Source of the DNA: Epiperipatus broadwayi
Taxonomy: Eukaryota; Onychophora; Udeonychophora; Euonychophora; Peripatidae
Reading direction: 5' to 3'
NCBI GenBank assembly: GCA_028023455.1
Contig: JAQFVV010006232.1
Location: 372,001-436,000, forward strand
DNA: 64,000 nucleotides
Shown here: in pieces, positions 32,890 to 45,279 of the stretch
Layout: the number at the start of each line of letters is the position of its first letter
Numbering within the stretch: position 1 is the stretch's first letter
Notes under the pieces: model-generated
Databases searched by the model: none
What the model saw: only the letters and a program-made list of their open reading frames with translations
Told to the model about the DNA's origin: nothing
Program-made: the position numbers and the translations under genes

Positions 32890-35800
32890 AATCACATCAC
32901 CCTTGCATTTCACTAATACAGATCAAATTACCTTCATGTTTATTATTATCTGTTCAATCATTTTATGATTTAAGTATCACTTTTTGGTTTTTAAAAGATT
33001 GTCTTGAGAATAATTTAATTAAATTCCTTTTTTCTTCCTATTTGAAAATTAAATTGCCCATTATAAAAAATTGTAGGTATATAGTTTGAATATTATTGAC
33101 CCTTATATAAATAAATGTGTTCATGACAAAATACTAAACAATTATTTGATTTATTCGATCACACCTGTGATATAATCTAGAAATGATTACAAAATGAGAA
33201 TACAGAACAAGGTTTTTAGATTCATTATATTATATGTAATCAAATTAAAATTTTAAAAATTGTAATCTCTTGTTTACTAGTCCATTAAATTATAGACTTT
33301 ATGCAATTAATAACTCTAAAAAGAAATCTCAAGCCCAATGATCAATCTTAAATGTTACCTAAGATACTACAGAGACTTTCTTTATATTTATTATTATTCA
33401 ATTATATATGTTAGAATACTTTTATTATCAGGATTTATCTAGTTTTTAAGCAGATCAATATTAATTTCTATATTACCATAGTATAGCAGTCAATGTTATC
33501 TTACAACATCCCAATAACAAACTTATATTTAGCTAAAGGTCACTTTAGTTTATACAATAAAAAAAAAACTAAATAGACTGTTCTTTTAGAAAAGTACATT
33601 TCCCTAAATTAAGACTAATAATACATAAATGTATACTTCCCTAAAACTACTAGTAATATATGTGATCAGAAAAGTTTTTTTTTCTTGCTCTTTCATAAAC
33701 AATTAATGATAATATATAAACTGAAGGAGATGCTTTTTCTAACAGCTCCATTCTCTTAAATAAATCTCTTTATTTTACCTAATTTTATCATTTTTACAGA
33801 TTCCTATTATGTGAGAAATAGACCCCACATATATTTTCTAATGACTTAACAGTACACAAGTTATATCAGATATATACGATTAAATTAAAGCAACACAGTA
33901 TCCTAATCAAATAGAATTATTATTTTCTAAATGAATATAAAATTTCAAAAATAAATTTATACATGATCGATTAAAATATAAAATTCAAAAATAAATTTAT
34001 GCATGCTTATTTAATCATAATTCAGAATAATTAAAAATAATAAATTTAAATTAAATATTATTCTATCATTTAAATAAATAAAATTAACTTTCTATTTCTA
34101 TACTTCCATGCCAAATTCTATCACACACGTATATAGCTCCTTTATCTATTGATTATTATATCTGAAATTATTTTTAGTTTATAATATCAATTTATGACAC
34201 ATAAATTTTAATTTAATTATTTAACTTAAATTGTATTTTTTAATTTTTTTATTTATTTTAAATTAAAACCAAAATATTAAATTTTTTAATGTAAGATTCA
34301 ACTATTATTGTTTGCTCTTTAATTTACAACATTTTAAAAATTATAATAATGATCGCATTTGTCTTTTATATTTAATAAAGTTTACAAGCAGATTATTAAA
34401 TTATTGGATATTAATAATATTAAAAGTTCATTCACTAATTAAAAAAATGTTTCAAACAACTTACAATTTATTTGTGTTGGAATGAAACAAAGTATATAGA
34501 TTTTCACAGAGATGGAAACATTTATTGGGTATTATTTTGGTTTTACATATTTTAATTTGACACATCTTCTGAAGTAACTCCATAGTATTGAGTTTACTTT
34601 GCTACTATATAAATTTTATTAAATAACAATAAATTTTTAAAATGTTATTAAAATTGTTTATTTTAAAATATCTATTTTTATATCATTAATAAATAATCCT
34701 TTAAAGATGTCTCTCGTGAAGAATTTTCCAGTGTTTGATCTGATCAATTGCAATATTTTGATTTCTATTACTGAATTTTTTTTCATCTTAGATTTCCATA
34801 CATTTGAAATATTTTTTGCTTATTATGTATTACAATCATTTACAAAGAATTGTAGTGATTTAAAATAAATTTGAACACATGCAAAAAACTCTTTTTTTCT
34901 CTTCTATATTAACACAAAATTTTATAATGTAAACACTAAAAAAACTCTGGTCAGGTCAAGGGCTGAAAGTTATTTAAAGAGATTACAAGACTGTCTTAAT
35001 TGATTTTATAATAGAGCTGTAGCTATTTCAAAAATGTATAAATAATATTTATAAAATTACTGCTAAAACACTTTTTAATGTGGAGGGAAGGGATGGGTAT
35101 TAGGAAATTAATTATTACAGAATTTTATTACTTTTAATAGTATACATGCTAAATTCTTCATTAACTATTCTACTTCTGAATCTGTCTTATTGCATAAATA
35201 GAAGAAAAAATTGTTAATATAGCTGTTTCTAGTGTTTTAGTGTTTTTAAGCAAATGAAGGTTCTGGGAATGACATTCTACATTTTTAATATTTCCTTTCT
35301 GCACTTTTTTATATTACACTCAATCATTTCAGTTTTTTTAAAGTTATTTATCAAATCAACAAACTTTCATTTCTATATAGAACTGAATTAAAAATTAATA
35401 AATTGCAAATCTTTATCATCCAAATTCAATCACTCAAGAATTTTCAAATTGACTTTATCTGCTGTGTCTGGATATAAAAGAAATGTTTATGTTTTCTTAA
35501 ACTGCCTAACTTGTGTCAATTCATTTTGATTTGGTTTTTAATGAGAATTTGAAAATATTTACAGAAATTAAAAATAATATCAAGATTAAAAATCTCTAAT
35601 TTAGCTTCAAGTGCTTTGATTAAACAAACGTGATAATGACTGTTCTTACAGTTTAATGTTTAATTCGTTTAAGCACAAATCAGTAAAAACATTAACTTTG
35701 AAAGCCATTTGTTATCTGTTAAAGTGTATTGTCCAATGATATGCATATATATATAATTAATTTCTTTTTAATACTCAACAAATCTTTGAAATTTTTTTCC

Positions 35801-36010
35801 ACAACTTAACCATTGGAAATTATAACATATAAAAAAATCATTGTAAATCATTGACTTATTTCAATGTTTTGAATGTTAGCTAAGAAGAGGTTTTATATAG
35901 AATATATATGTAGACAATGGTTTTAAATGCCCATTTGGCCAAAGAAGCTAATGAGTTCTATGAATCTGACTTTATTGGCTCAATATGTACTCAGACATTA
36001 TCTATATATA
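32890..36010. other. AT-rich DNA, no gene seen
   Basis: I find no convincing frame. The 75-codon frame at 32862-33089 begins inside the hammerhead repeat and is Ile/Leu/Phe-rich by composition. Poly-A/T runs are the only regular feature. Confidence 0.45.
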
Positions 36011-36012
36011 TA

Positions 36013-36906
36013 CACCTGGGTCTTTTTTTTACGTGGACTTATTTAACATGATTTTGAAGTTACGTGATTCGTGTTTCACCGGAAGTTGAACTCCGATATT
36101 GCGTTATTACTTTAAATAATAAATTTCACGCACTTAACGTTATATTGAAAGTACTGTAATAGCACATTACTATTGGAATTCGACTTGCATGTTAGTAATT
36201 TCAATATTTTCAGTGCTTTACAATAGTAAGATTTTATGCAATAATGAAATTAAAATCATGATTTCCAAATTTTATGTATACACACACTAAATTTTACAAG
36301 ATTATAATGTAAATTTGTTCAAACATTGTGCATGTTAATTTTGCATTTTAAATCACATTCTGTTTTTGCTTTTTAAAAAAGAATGTAATCAATTATTAAT
36401 CATTTTGTGTCCACAAGTTTATTTTTAAAAGGTGAGTAATAGCAGTGGGCACAATTAAAATTGAAAATTAAAGACAAAAATAAGAATTTAATTTTTAGTT
36501 GTTAGATTAATTTCTAATTACGTTGTCACCAGAAAACCATTAATTAACACAACATGAGAGTGATGTTGGTGCTAGTTGTATTTCATCTTGTGAAGAATCT
36601 GATTTTTTTATCAGTTTGCAAGTGAACCTGTTTACCGGCAAATAGTGATAATAATTAAAACCTGTATAAAAAAATATAAATTACTGTAAATTATGCATAA
36701 AAATATATTGTTTTGAATAAAATTAAATATTATAGTTAAAAAAAGTTTGTCTTGTATCAATTTTTTTCAAATTTGAAATTTTTTATTAGTCATATTTTAT
36801 TTCCTTATTTTTTTTTTTTTGCATGAATTTTAAAGTAAATTTTACGTTGGTGCTTTGCTTTTGCACGAATTTTAAAGTAAATTTTACGTAAAACGAGACC
36901 CAGGTG
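36013..36906. mobile_element. Non-autonomous TIR element of 894 bases
   Basis: Ends are inverted: CACCTGGGTCTTTTTTTTACGT at the left and ACGTAAAACGAGACCCAGGTG at the right, about 21 bases with a few mismatches. Both ends abut TATATA tracts, so a TA duplication (Tc1/mariner-like) is likely but cannot be proved in a TA tract. CG dinucleotides near 36031-36150 stand out from the surroundings. Near the right end the 23-base block GAATTTTAAAGTAAATTTTACGT occurs twice (36826 and 36867), the second running into the TIR. No transposase frame. Confidence 0.75.
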
Positions 36907-36909
36907 TAT

Positions 36910-39900
36910 ATATATATACATGCTGAATAAAAACTCTTTTTAGCCAATGTTCAAAACATAAGGATAGGAAAAAATATTTGAATATAAATAAACAATTGTA
37001 TGATGAGTTTACATCATTTAACAGTTCCAGTCATTTTTGTTTATTTAAATTCACATGCTGATAGAAAATTGATTAATTTTGTTAGAAAGCTCATAGTGAC
37101 TTATTTTGAAACTAGCCTTGGTACATAAAACCTGCTAATGTATAAAGCAGCAAAAACCCATATCTGTATGTCCTAAACATTTGATAAATGAATTGGCAAA
37201 AGCATTTTTCTGTCCAATCATACTGATAACACAAACAGTTATTAATGATATAATTTTGGAAATATTTATTTCTTTTTTAACAAATGCTATCTTCCACTGT
37301 ATTGCAATTATCTCTATTCTATTTGTTGAAGCTAACAATGACAAATTGATGAATTCTCTTTTGATATTATTCCCAATACAATAATAAATAAAAATAGTTA
37401 AATGAGTTGATTCATTTATGCCAATAGTCTGGTCAAGACAAAAAAAAAAAAAAAAAGAAATCAGAAGATTTTATATTCATTTTTTGCTGATGATTATATT
37501 TTTTAGCCATTTCCAAGATTTTATCTTTTATTGCATTTCTAGCCAAAAACATATCTTTTATTTTTATAAATGATTTTTTTGTTTTCAAAATCTTAAAAAA
37601 ATAAACTGGTTCACATTTTAATTATGCTTCTTGTAGATATTCATCATCATCATAAGGTTTTCCCATGTTTGACAATTACATTTGAAGAAAAATAATTAAT
37701 AGTAGTTATACTTAACTGACTGATGATATATTTAATTAGGGATGTTGATTAAGCATGTCTATTTTTAATGGCTGTAGAATAATTTTTTTTTTATTTTTCT
37801 TAATTTTCATCAAAAAGAGAGTTATGCTTGTTCCACAATGCTTTTTTTATCAATGAGCTTCTGCTTACTACTGCCCAGAAACACATTGCTCTTATTAATT
37901 ATGCCATATTTGTCAATCTTCTAATGTTGAAATCATCTGATACTTGATTTTAATAATTTCTGTTTTTTACTTATATTGAACCATGATAAATAGAAGAACA
38001 ACATATTTTAAAAAAATCTCTTTGTAAAAAATACTTTTTAAAGTTCTTTATATGCATAAATATAATAATTATTTAAAAATTCATTCACATCATATGTTCA
38101 ATATACTTATGCACAAAAATGCACTGGCTATTTTCTTTCAACACTTCTGTATGCCATGTAATATATGCTGATCACTGACATGAATAAATGCATGGGTGAT
38201 TAGAAATATAGGATGAGAGATGTATCTATTACAAAACATTGCGTTATGGTGAAAAAAAATTCTTTCCCATAAAAACAGATTTCATAATAATTATTAATAA
38301 ATAATTTTAATAAAATATAGACTAATAATATTATTATTTACACATGTGACCAAATTTTTTTTACCTCTTCTATATCTATAAAAGATTGACCATAGCCATA
38401 ATAAAATATAAAAGAAGTATATATGATTTTTTTTTACTTTAAGATTTTCCAATTTTTTAAAGTAATACATTTTATCTTACTTTAATTAGTTTGATAATTA
38501 AAAATATATGAAAAGAAGAAAAATTATCTTAATTAGTCTTTCAGGTCAATATATTCTTTAATCCTTTTAAATTCTTTAAATGTGTGTGTTTTTTTACAAC
38601 TCTTAAATAAGTTTTATATAATTAATTAAGTCTAAGATTAATGACTTTTAAACAATTTTAAATAATTAATTTTGCAGTTGTTGTGAAATTTTATTAAATC
38701 TACATATATGTTTATGGATTCTCATATATTTCATCTACTCCATTCACACATATATAAAACACTACTTTAATATTAGTTTCAATATCCCCCCCCCCAATCC
38801 TTGACATTATTTAACCTTTTAAATATTTCAAGTGTCTTATTCTGATGACTATTATTGTTTGCCACTTAGATTCATTATTTCTTTTTTTATTTATAATTAT
38901 TATTTTTAAACTTACATATAATTATACTCACACTAATTCTACACATTATTCAATATCAATTAAACATTATTTCATGTAATTAGAGTCGCTATTGGATACA
39001 GATATTTTTGATCAGATTCAAAATACATATTGATGACATAGATTAGAACAAAATCTCTTTTAAGTTTTGTTAATATTGGTAAAGTGTATTGTCTCATCAC
39101 TATTGCATTATAGAGTCACATATTATTTTTTGAATAATATATTTATTAACTTTAATTTAATCCTTAAATATATTTTGGGATACGCTCAGTATTAAATATT
39201 ATTGCAGCAAAATTAAAAAATAAATTCTTAATTGTGTAGAATGTTTAAATATAGTATCTATGCTAAAATAAATAAATCTAAAATATGCTGTGTAGGAAAA
39301 CAGATATTTTTATTTTTTAAATATATATGCCAATTAAGGATAATTCTTTGATAAGCTATCATTTATTTTAAAAGTCAAGTTGTTGGTAATCAAGCATTTA
39401 GAGTAATTAAGCTGCTTATAAAAACAAAAGAAATAAGATTATATGCAAAATGTTATAATTAGAGAAAAAATAAAGCAACATCATAGTTGCTTTGAAACTT
39501 GTTTTGACATAATGAATAAAAAATAGTTTTATGAATTTGATTAGTTTTTGAATTGAGTTGACTTTAGATGAACTGAATTTATAGTTTTTAAAGCATTTCT
39601 TATTGAGTTTGCCTAGTTCAACATTTTTTATCTGTATCAGACTCAAGAAGATCAAAAAATGTTGATTACAAAAAGAAATGATTAAAAATACTGTAGAATC
39701 AACTATATAACAGATTGAAATATTGTAACATTTTATATCTTTCAAATATGAAAGTCTGTAACTTTGTCATCATTAAATAATGGAAACATTATATTATGGA
39801 TCATGCATAGTTCCAATATTTCTACACGCAATTCCAAAAGAAACCCACTAGAACTGTTCTTTAATTCTATGAGAAAAAGTTATCATTGTGGAGGAAAGAC

Positions 39901-40855
39901 CACTATATAAATAAATAATAAAATTAGGGCAACTCTGAATATATTACAAGAAATCATCTGAAAAAATAATAAAGTACTAAAAAGAATCAAGAAAAGAACC
40001 TCCAGGAATTATTAATATAATCTAAATTAGTTGAAGAATTTAAAGCAATTGAAAGACAAAAAATAATGAATCTCAATAACCAATTTTCTTCAAGCAAACA
40101 TTAAAAATATATATGGATATTTAAGAATGAAAGACATCACACACATATGAATGATTTGTCAGATTTAGGTGTTTTTTAAAAGCTTTTTATGTTACTTCTT
40201 AATGATATGAAAATAATTATTATTTTAAAATTAATTTATAATGAATAAAGCAGTTTTATATTTAAATATTTTTCTATACAAATATCAAATTTTATTTGTT
40301 TATGTGATTATTCTTAATCACCAAATGAGAAAAATGAATTAATTAACAATAAATCTTGTAATATAAAAGAGGAAATAGTACGTTTGAAAATAGATTGATT
40401 AATTAAAATAAAGGAATGTACTAGGATATATTGACTGCAGAAGGGAATTTGCTGTTAATTAAAAGGAGACTATTTGATTCCTCTTGAAGACTTTAAAGAA
40501 ACTGTGCAGGGCAAATTCCTAATGCCCATTCCTATTCTTGTGTTGCAGCTATTATTATTATTATGTGATTATTCGTATAGTTATATAAACATGGATGGTC
40601 TATTCATCAATGCACATTAGCCATCATGATGAGTTTATTGGCTTTTTATCTTTGAGTTTAAGATCAAGAAACATCATGATCTTTCTTCTCAGTTGCATGA
40701 TAATTCTTAAGTAAAATATCAGTTGAGTTTTCTTGAAAGCAGAATGAATGTGTGTATGAATAAATATTTTTTTCTAATAGATATTTACAATAATTTCAGA
40801 CAAAATTAAATCATTGTCCTTATTTTCAGAAGACTATAAAGTTGTCAGCTAAGAT
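36910..40855. other. AT-rich DNA, no gene seen
   Basis: Frames at 37135-37384 (both strands) and 39416-39745 are hydrophobic and match base composition; no domain motif is visible. Poly-A and poly-C runs (37440-37456, 38787-38795) are present. The 5' limit of the following LINE is uncertain, so its last part may include LINE sequence. Confidence 0.4.
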
Positions 40856-40859
40856 AGTG

Positions 40860-43705
40860 GTTGGTGATTGAAGGTAAAGGGTGCTAAGAATCTCCTGAAA
40901 GCAGGCCTAAGCTGCCATTTGATGATGACCCATTTTATTTAGAAATTTATAACTACAGATCACTTTCTAGTGAAGAAAAATTGCAAAAATTTTAAGAAGA
41001 TTTGTCTAATATTATTGAAATCTGTGCAGTTAGAAGAAAAAATAAAGAAACAATTGATTTAGAAAATGAACATGTACTGTACTACAAAGCACAAACATTG
41101 GAAGTAGTACAGATAGAGTAAAATTCTTTATAAATAAAAAATCAAAGAACAACATTGTAGATATTAATGGTATATCAAATAGAATGGCAAGAATAGATAG
41201 TTTTTCAATGTAATGATAGAGACCAAATGCTGATAATTTAGTTTTATGTTCCAAAAAATTCTCATTGTGATGAAGAAGTGGAGAATTTCTGTATAAATAT
41301 ACACAAGACTTTTAATCAAACCAAACAACATTTTAAAATTGTCATGAGTAACTTTAATACTAGAATTATTAAACAATTGAAAGATGAAATTGCTGTGGAC
41401 TAAATTTGATTATGGTAATAGAAATAAGAGAATTCATAGACTTGTGGAGTTTGCAAAAAGACACACTTTATATTATAAATTTTTTTTGAGAGAAATGTTA
41501 AATGGAAATGGATATGGAAACATCCAAATGATGGTATAGCAAATTGGATTATATTTTGACTAATACAAAATATGAATTTTAAGATTGTAATGTTTTTAAT
41601 AAATTTAATATAGGAATGATCATTATTTAATGAGATGTAAGATACATGTTAATGTAAAACTAAAGAGACAAAAATTATTAAGATAAACAATATTAACAGT
41701 TGATATTCTGAATCTTCAGAAACATTCTAATGAATTTAAATTAGAATTTGCAAATTGTTTGCAAATATTAATAGATTTTGAATATGTTTCAAAGACAACT
41801 GATACACTTTTAAAAACTGCTACAAAAAATAGCTAGTCAAAAAACAGCAATTGACCAGTGAAATTTTTACTGAGACAGGAAAATATATGAAGAAAAGAAA
41901 AAATATTAAAATATATAAAAATTATGCATTACAAATATTGAATATCTAGAAATTTTTTTAAATGATGCAAAAAAGAACTTATACTGATATAAAAATGTAT
42001 AATTGCAAATTGATAAGAAAAGTTATAGAAGAGGATAAAAGTCTCCAGAGCATAAAATGACATCCTTGTATTGGTGGAAAACTTATTTCTGTAATAAGAA
42101 AAAAAGTGGAACTATTACTAAAAAGAGAGTTGACATAACAAAATGTGTAGAAGAATTCTATCAAGAATTATATAGCAATAAAAAGCATGGAAAAGTATCT
42201 CCTACAACTACTATATTTTATGAATTATCCAGAATTTTCAATGAAAAAATGAGATGTAATTAAATCTATGCAGAAGGGGAAAGTTTCACATAATGATGAA
42301 ATTTTAATCAATATCTTAAAAGAAGCAAGTGAAGAAATAGAAAAATTTTGGCTAACTTATATATCAAATATCTAAATAATAAATATATACCAGATGATTT
42401 GGAAGAAAGCAGTATTAATATTAATATTTAAAAAAGATGATATTAGAAATTACAGATCTATCAGTCTTTTATCAGTCCTATAAATTTTTTTGCCAAGATA
42501 ATTACAATTGTTTACAGTAAACATTGGATTTTGACCAGCCAAAAAAACAACAACAATAAGCTGGATTTAAAAGTGGGTTTTGTACAGTGTATCATATCCA
42601 TGTATTAAGAGAAGGTACAGAAATGCCTAATGGATATGAGTTTCCATTATGCTTTGGATTTGTATATTATAAAAAGTCATTTAATTCTATATATATTTCT
42701 TCAGTGATCAAAGCATTTGATCATCAAGGTATTAATCTAGGATATTGTTATATTCTGAAAAATATTTACAAAAATGCAACAGCAACAATTAGATTATATA
42801 ATGATACTAGGAAGATTAACATTGAGAAGGATGTATGACCAGGTGACTCCATATTTCTAAAACTTTTTACAGTAGTCTTTCAACAACTATTTTGTAAATT
42901 GAAATATCTGAAGGTAAGAAAGTAAAAGTAAATGAAGATTATTTCATTCATCTAGATTTTGCAGATGATATCGTTATTTTTGCAAATAATGTTTTATAGT
43001 TTCAAGAAATATTTCAGAAGTTATTGAAAGTAAGAAAGTGAAACTAAGGATAAATGTTATAAAGACTAAAGTGATGTTTTTTCTCAAAAGCAGAAAATAA
43101 AAATTGATTATGATAAGTTAAAAGAAGTTAACAACTAAAAATACCTTGGTCAGATTATTACTACAGATGGAAACATAATGGATAAAATTAATCATAGAAT
43201 TAAACTTAGAGATGAAATGTATTTGATAGATATAACTCAATATTAAAAAGAAATATGCTATGTGTTTGAAATATTTTTTTATTAATAAATATGTTGTCAG
43301 TTTTTACTTCAGAATCTGACACATGGACATTTAATAAAAGAGCAATTCTGACACTGCAGATCACTCAATAAAGTATGGAAAGTTATATGTTAGGAGTAAT
43401 AAGGAAGGAATCAAAAATAAAATACATGGATGAGAGAACAAACAGATATTAGTGAAAACATTGAAAGAATTAAGAAATTGAAATGGAACTAGGCTGGATG
43501 CATTAAATGGACAATTGAAATCTTAAACTGAATCCCAAAAGATAATAAAAGATCTAGAAATCACATTGAGATGAATAAAAGAAAGTTTGTTGGCATGATG
43601 TGGAGAAGAGAGACTAGAAATTTGAAGAAATGTATTGAACCTGGAAAGATCTTCATCCTGCAGTGGATTAATAATGGTTGATAATGATGATGATAACTAA
43701 AATAC
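40860..43705 (+). pseudogene. RTE-like LINE, nearly complete but broken
   Basis: Conceptual plus-strand pieces, in order: an endonuclease start with NYRSLSSEEKLQKF near 40952, then AVRRKNKETIDLENEHVLYY (about 41027), SHCDEEVENF...HKTFNQTKQHFKIVMSNFN (about 41265-41360), with the GDFNA box altered to SNFNT, and NDHYLMRCK (about 41615), matching the SDH box. RT follows: ITKCVEEFYQELYSNK (42143), IRNYRSISLLSVL (about 42443), a QGD-type GDSIFLKLF block (42843), FADDIVIFANN (42959) and KYLGQIITTDGNI (about 43139). The C-terminal KWN-AGH-KW-TIE...RSRNHIE segment (43482-43590) is typical of RTE-type endonuclease-reverse transcriptases. It ends in a GATAATGATGATGATAA-type tail. Stops and frameshifts occur throughout. 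Strand order and spacing are those of a full-length element of about 2.8 kb. Confidence 0.87.
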
Positions 43706-43709
43706 ATAA

Positions 43710-45180
43710 GTTATGGCAACTAACCTTACATATTCATATATGTTTAAGTTCAGATATTAGTCTTAAAGTTTTCAACATGTGAACTGAGTTTAGAGAGGAT
43801 CACACATACCCATACATGTATATAATACAAATGTATAAAACGAGAATATGTGATAGAGAAAAAAATGAATATGTGATAGAGAAAAAATGAATCAGATTGG
43901 CACAAAATTATAATGTATTAAAATGCAAAGCTATAATTCATATAAAATATATATTATAATCATTAAAGATTATCATTATTAAAAATTAGTGTCAATTTGA
44001 TTCATTTTTTTCCCTCACATATTCTCTCTTTATACCTGTGTATCATATACATATATAGGATATGTGAACTCCTCTAAATCCAGTATATATGTTTAAAAAC
44101 TAAGATTATTACTTAGGGTTAATCATGTATGAAAGAGTGAGGATAGAGGCACTTTCTTATTGAAATAAAATTAGTAAATACGAATGTTTTATTTTGGTGT
44201 TTTCTAGAATTTCTGATATTCTAAAATTAAATTCAAATTAATTATATTCATTATTGTAGAAAGTAAAAATTCAGTCTCAAAAGATTAAAATATTATTCAA
44301 TTAAGCTGTTTTTTTGACTTCAACTTTCGAATGTAACAGAATTATTATCAGAGAAAAAAACTTTAATTGAGACCTATGAATAACCAGGGAAAACCTTATT
44401 ACAATATTTGAGACTCTAATGGGTGGATATTAAGTTAATTAATCATTGTCAGAGAATGAGTATTCCAGTTTCAGCTAGTACTTAACACCGCCTCCCCACG
44501 AACATATGGCTACTTATCTCATTATTTAACTTTACTTGTTAAACCTCACTTACATTCTATTACAATATAAATATATATTGAAGTGAAATTTTTCATAGTT
44601 GCCTCCTCAAGATATTATGAATTATAATATGTGTATATTGAAATGGACGATTTATGGGCAATCGTGGTGATTTGTAGGAATAAATTAGAAAAAGGCTTGG
44701 AAGAAAGGTAAAAAATTATTTAGAAAGAAAGAGATCAAGGAAATAAGTTATTTAGTTATAATTAAACTTTATTTAAACTTAATACAAAACTACAAACTCA
44801 AAAATCACATATAAATACACATTAACGCATTAAATTAGTTATGTGTGCATGCGATGCATAGGTAAAAATTTAAACTCTAAAAGTATCAATTCAATAAATA
44901 TAACTATAATCATATTTCATAATTATTTTCTTTACTAGGTAAATCATATTAACTTTTCAAATTATTTTTTAAAGTAATTTTTTTTTTAATTAATGTAAAT
45001 AGAATTATTTTTATAATTCTATTTTTTTGAATTTTAATTCTAACTTACGGACATTTTCATTCCAAATTTGATTTAATTAAATATTTTCAAATCAAAATTA
45101 ATTAAGTGATTGGAATTAACAATGATTTAGAATGTAGAAACAAAAATAATCGAAAGCTATTTTGATTTTCAGGATAAAAG
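43710..45180. other. AT-rich DNA, no gene seen
   Basis: A 22-base direct repeat (AATATGTGATAGAGAAAAAATGA type) occurs at about 43845-43890. A GC-richer patch at 44462-44512 (CCGCCTCCCCACGAAC) has no recognised identity. No frames of note. Confidence 0.4.
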
Positions 45181-45182
45181 AG

Positions 45183-45275
45183 GTCATCGCAGCTGCCTTG
45201 CAAGCAAGTAGTTGGTTGTGGATGGTTGTGGAATCGCCTCCCGGTCGATGCTATGACATACAAAAAAAAAAAATC
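45183..45275 (+). mobile_element. tRNA-like short retroposon, 5'-truncated (copy d)
   Basis: On the plus strand this matches the second half of the family: GCAGCTGCCTTGCAAGCAAG (anticodon-arm part), GAATCGCCTCCCGGTCGATGC (B-box-like part), ATGACATAC and a 12-base A run. The A-box half is missing, consistent with 5' truncation. The two minus-strand frames covering this stretch are composed of its complement and are not genes. Confidence 0.65.
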
Positions 45276-45279
45276 TTGG

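Noticed and set aside
37135-37384. Possible small membrane protein frames on both strands
   Set aside because: Hydrophobic composition follows from AT-rich codons; opposite-strand frames overlap and no start context or family motif is seen.
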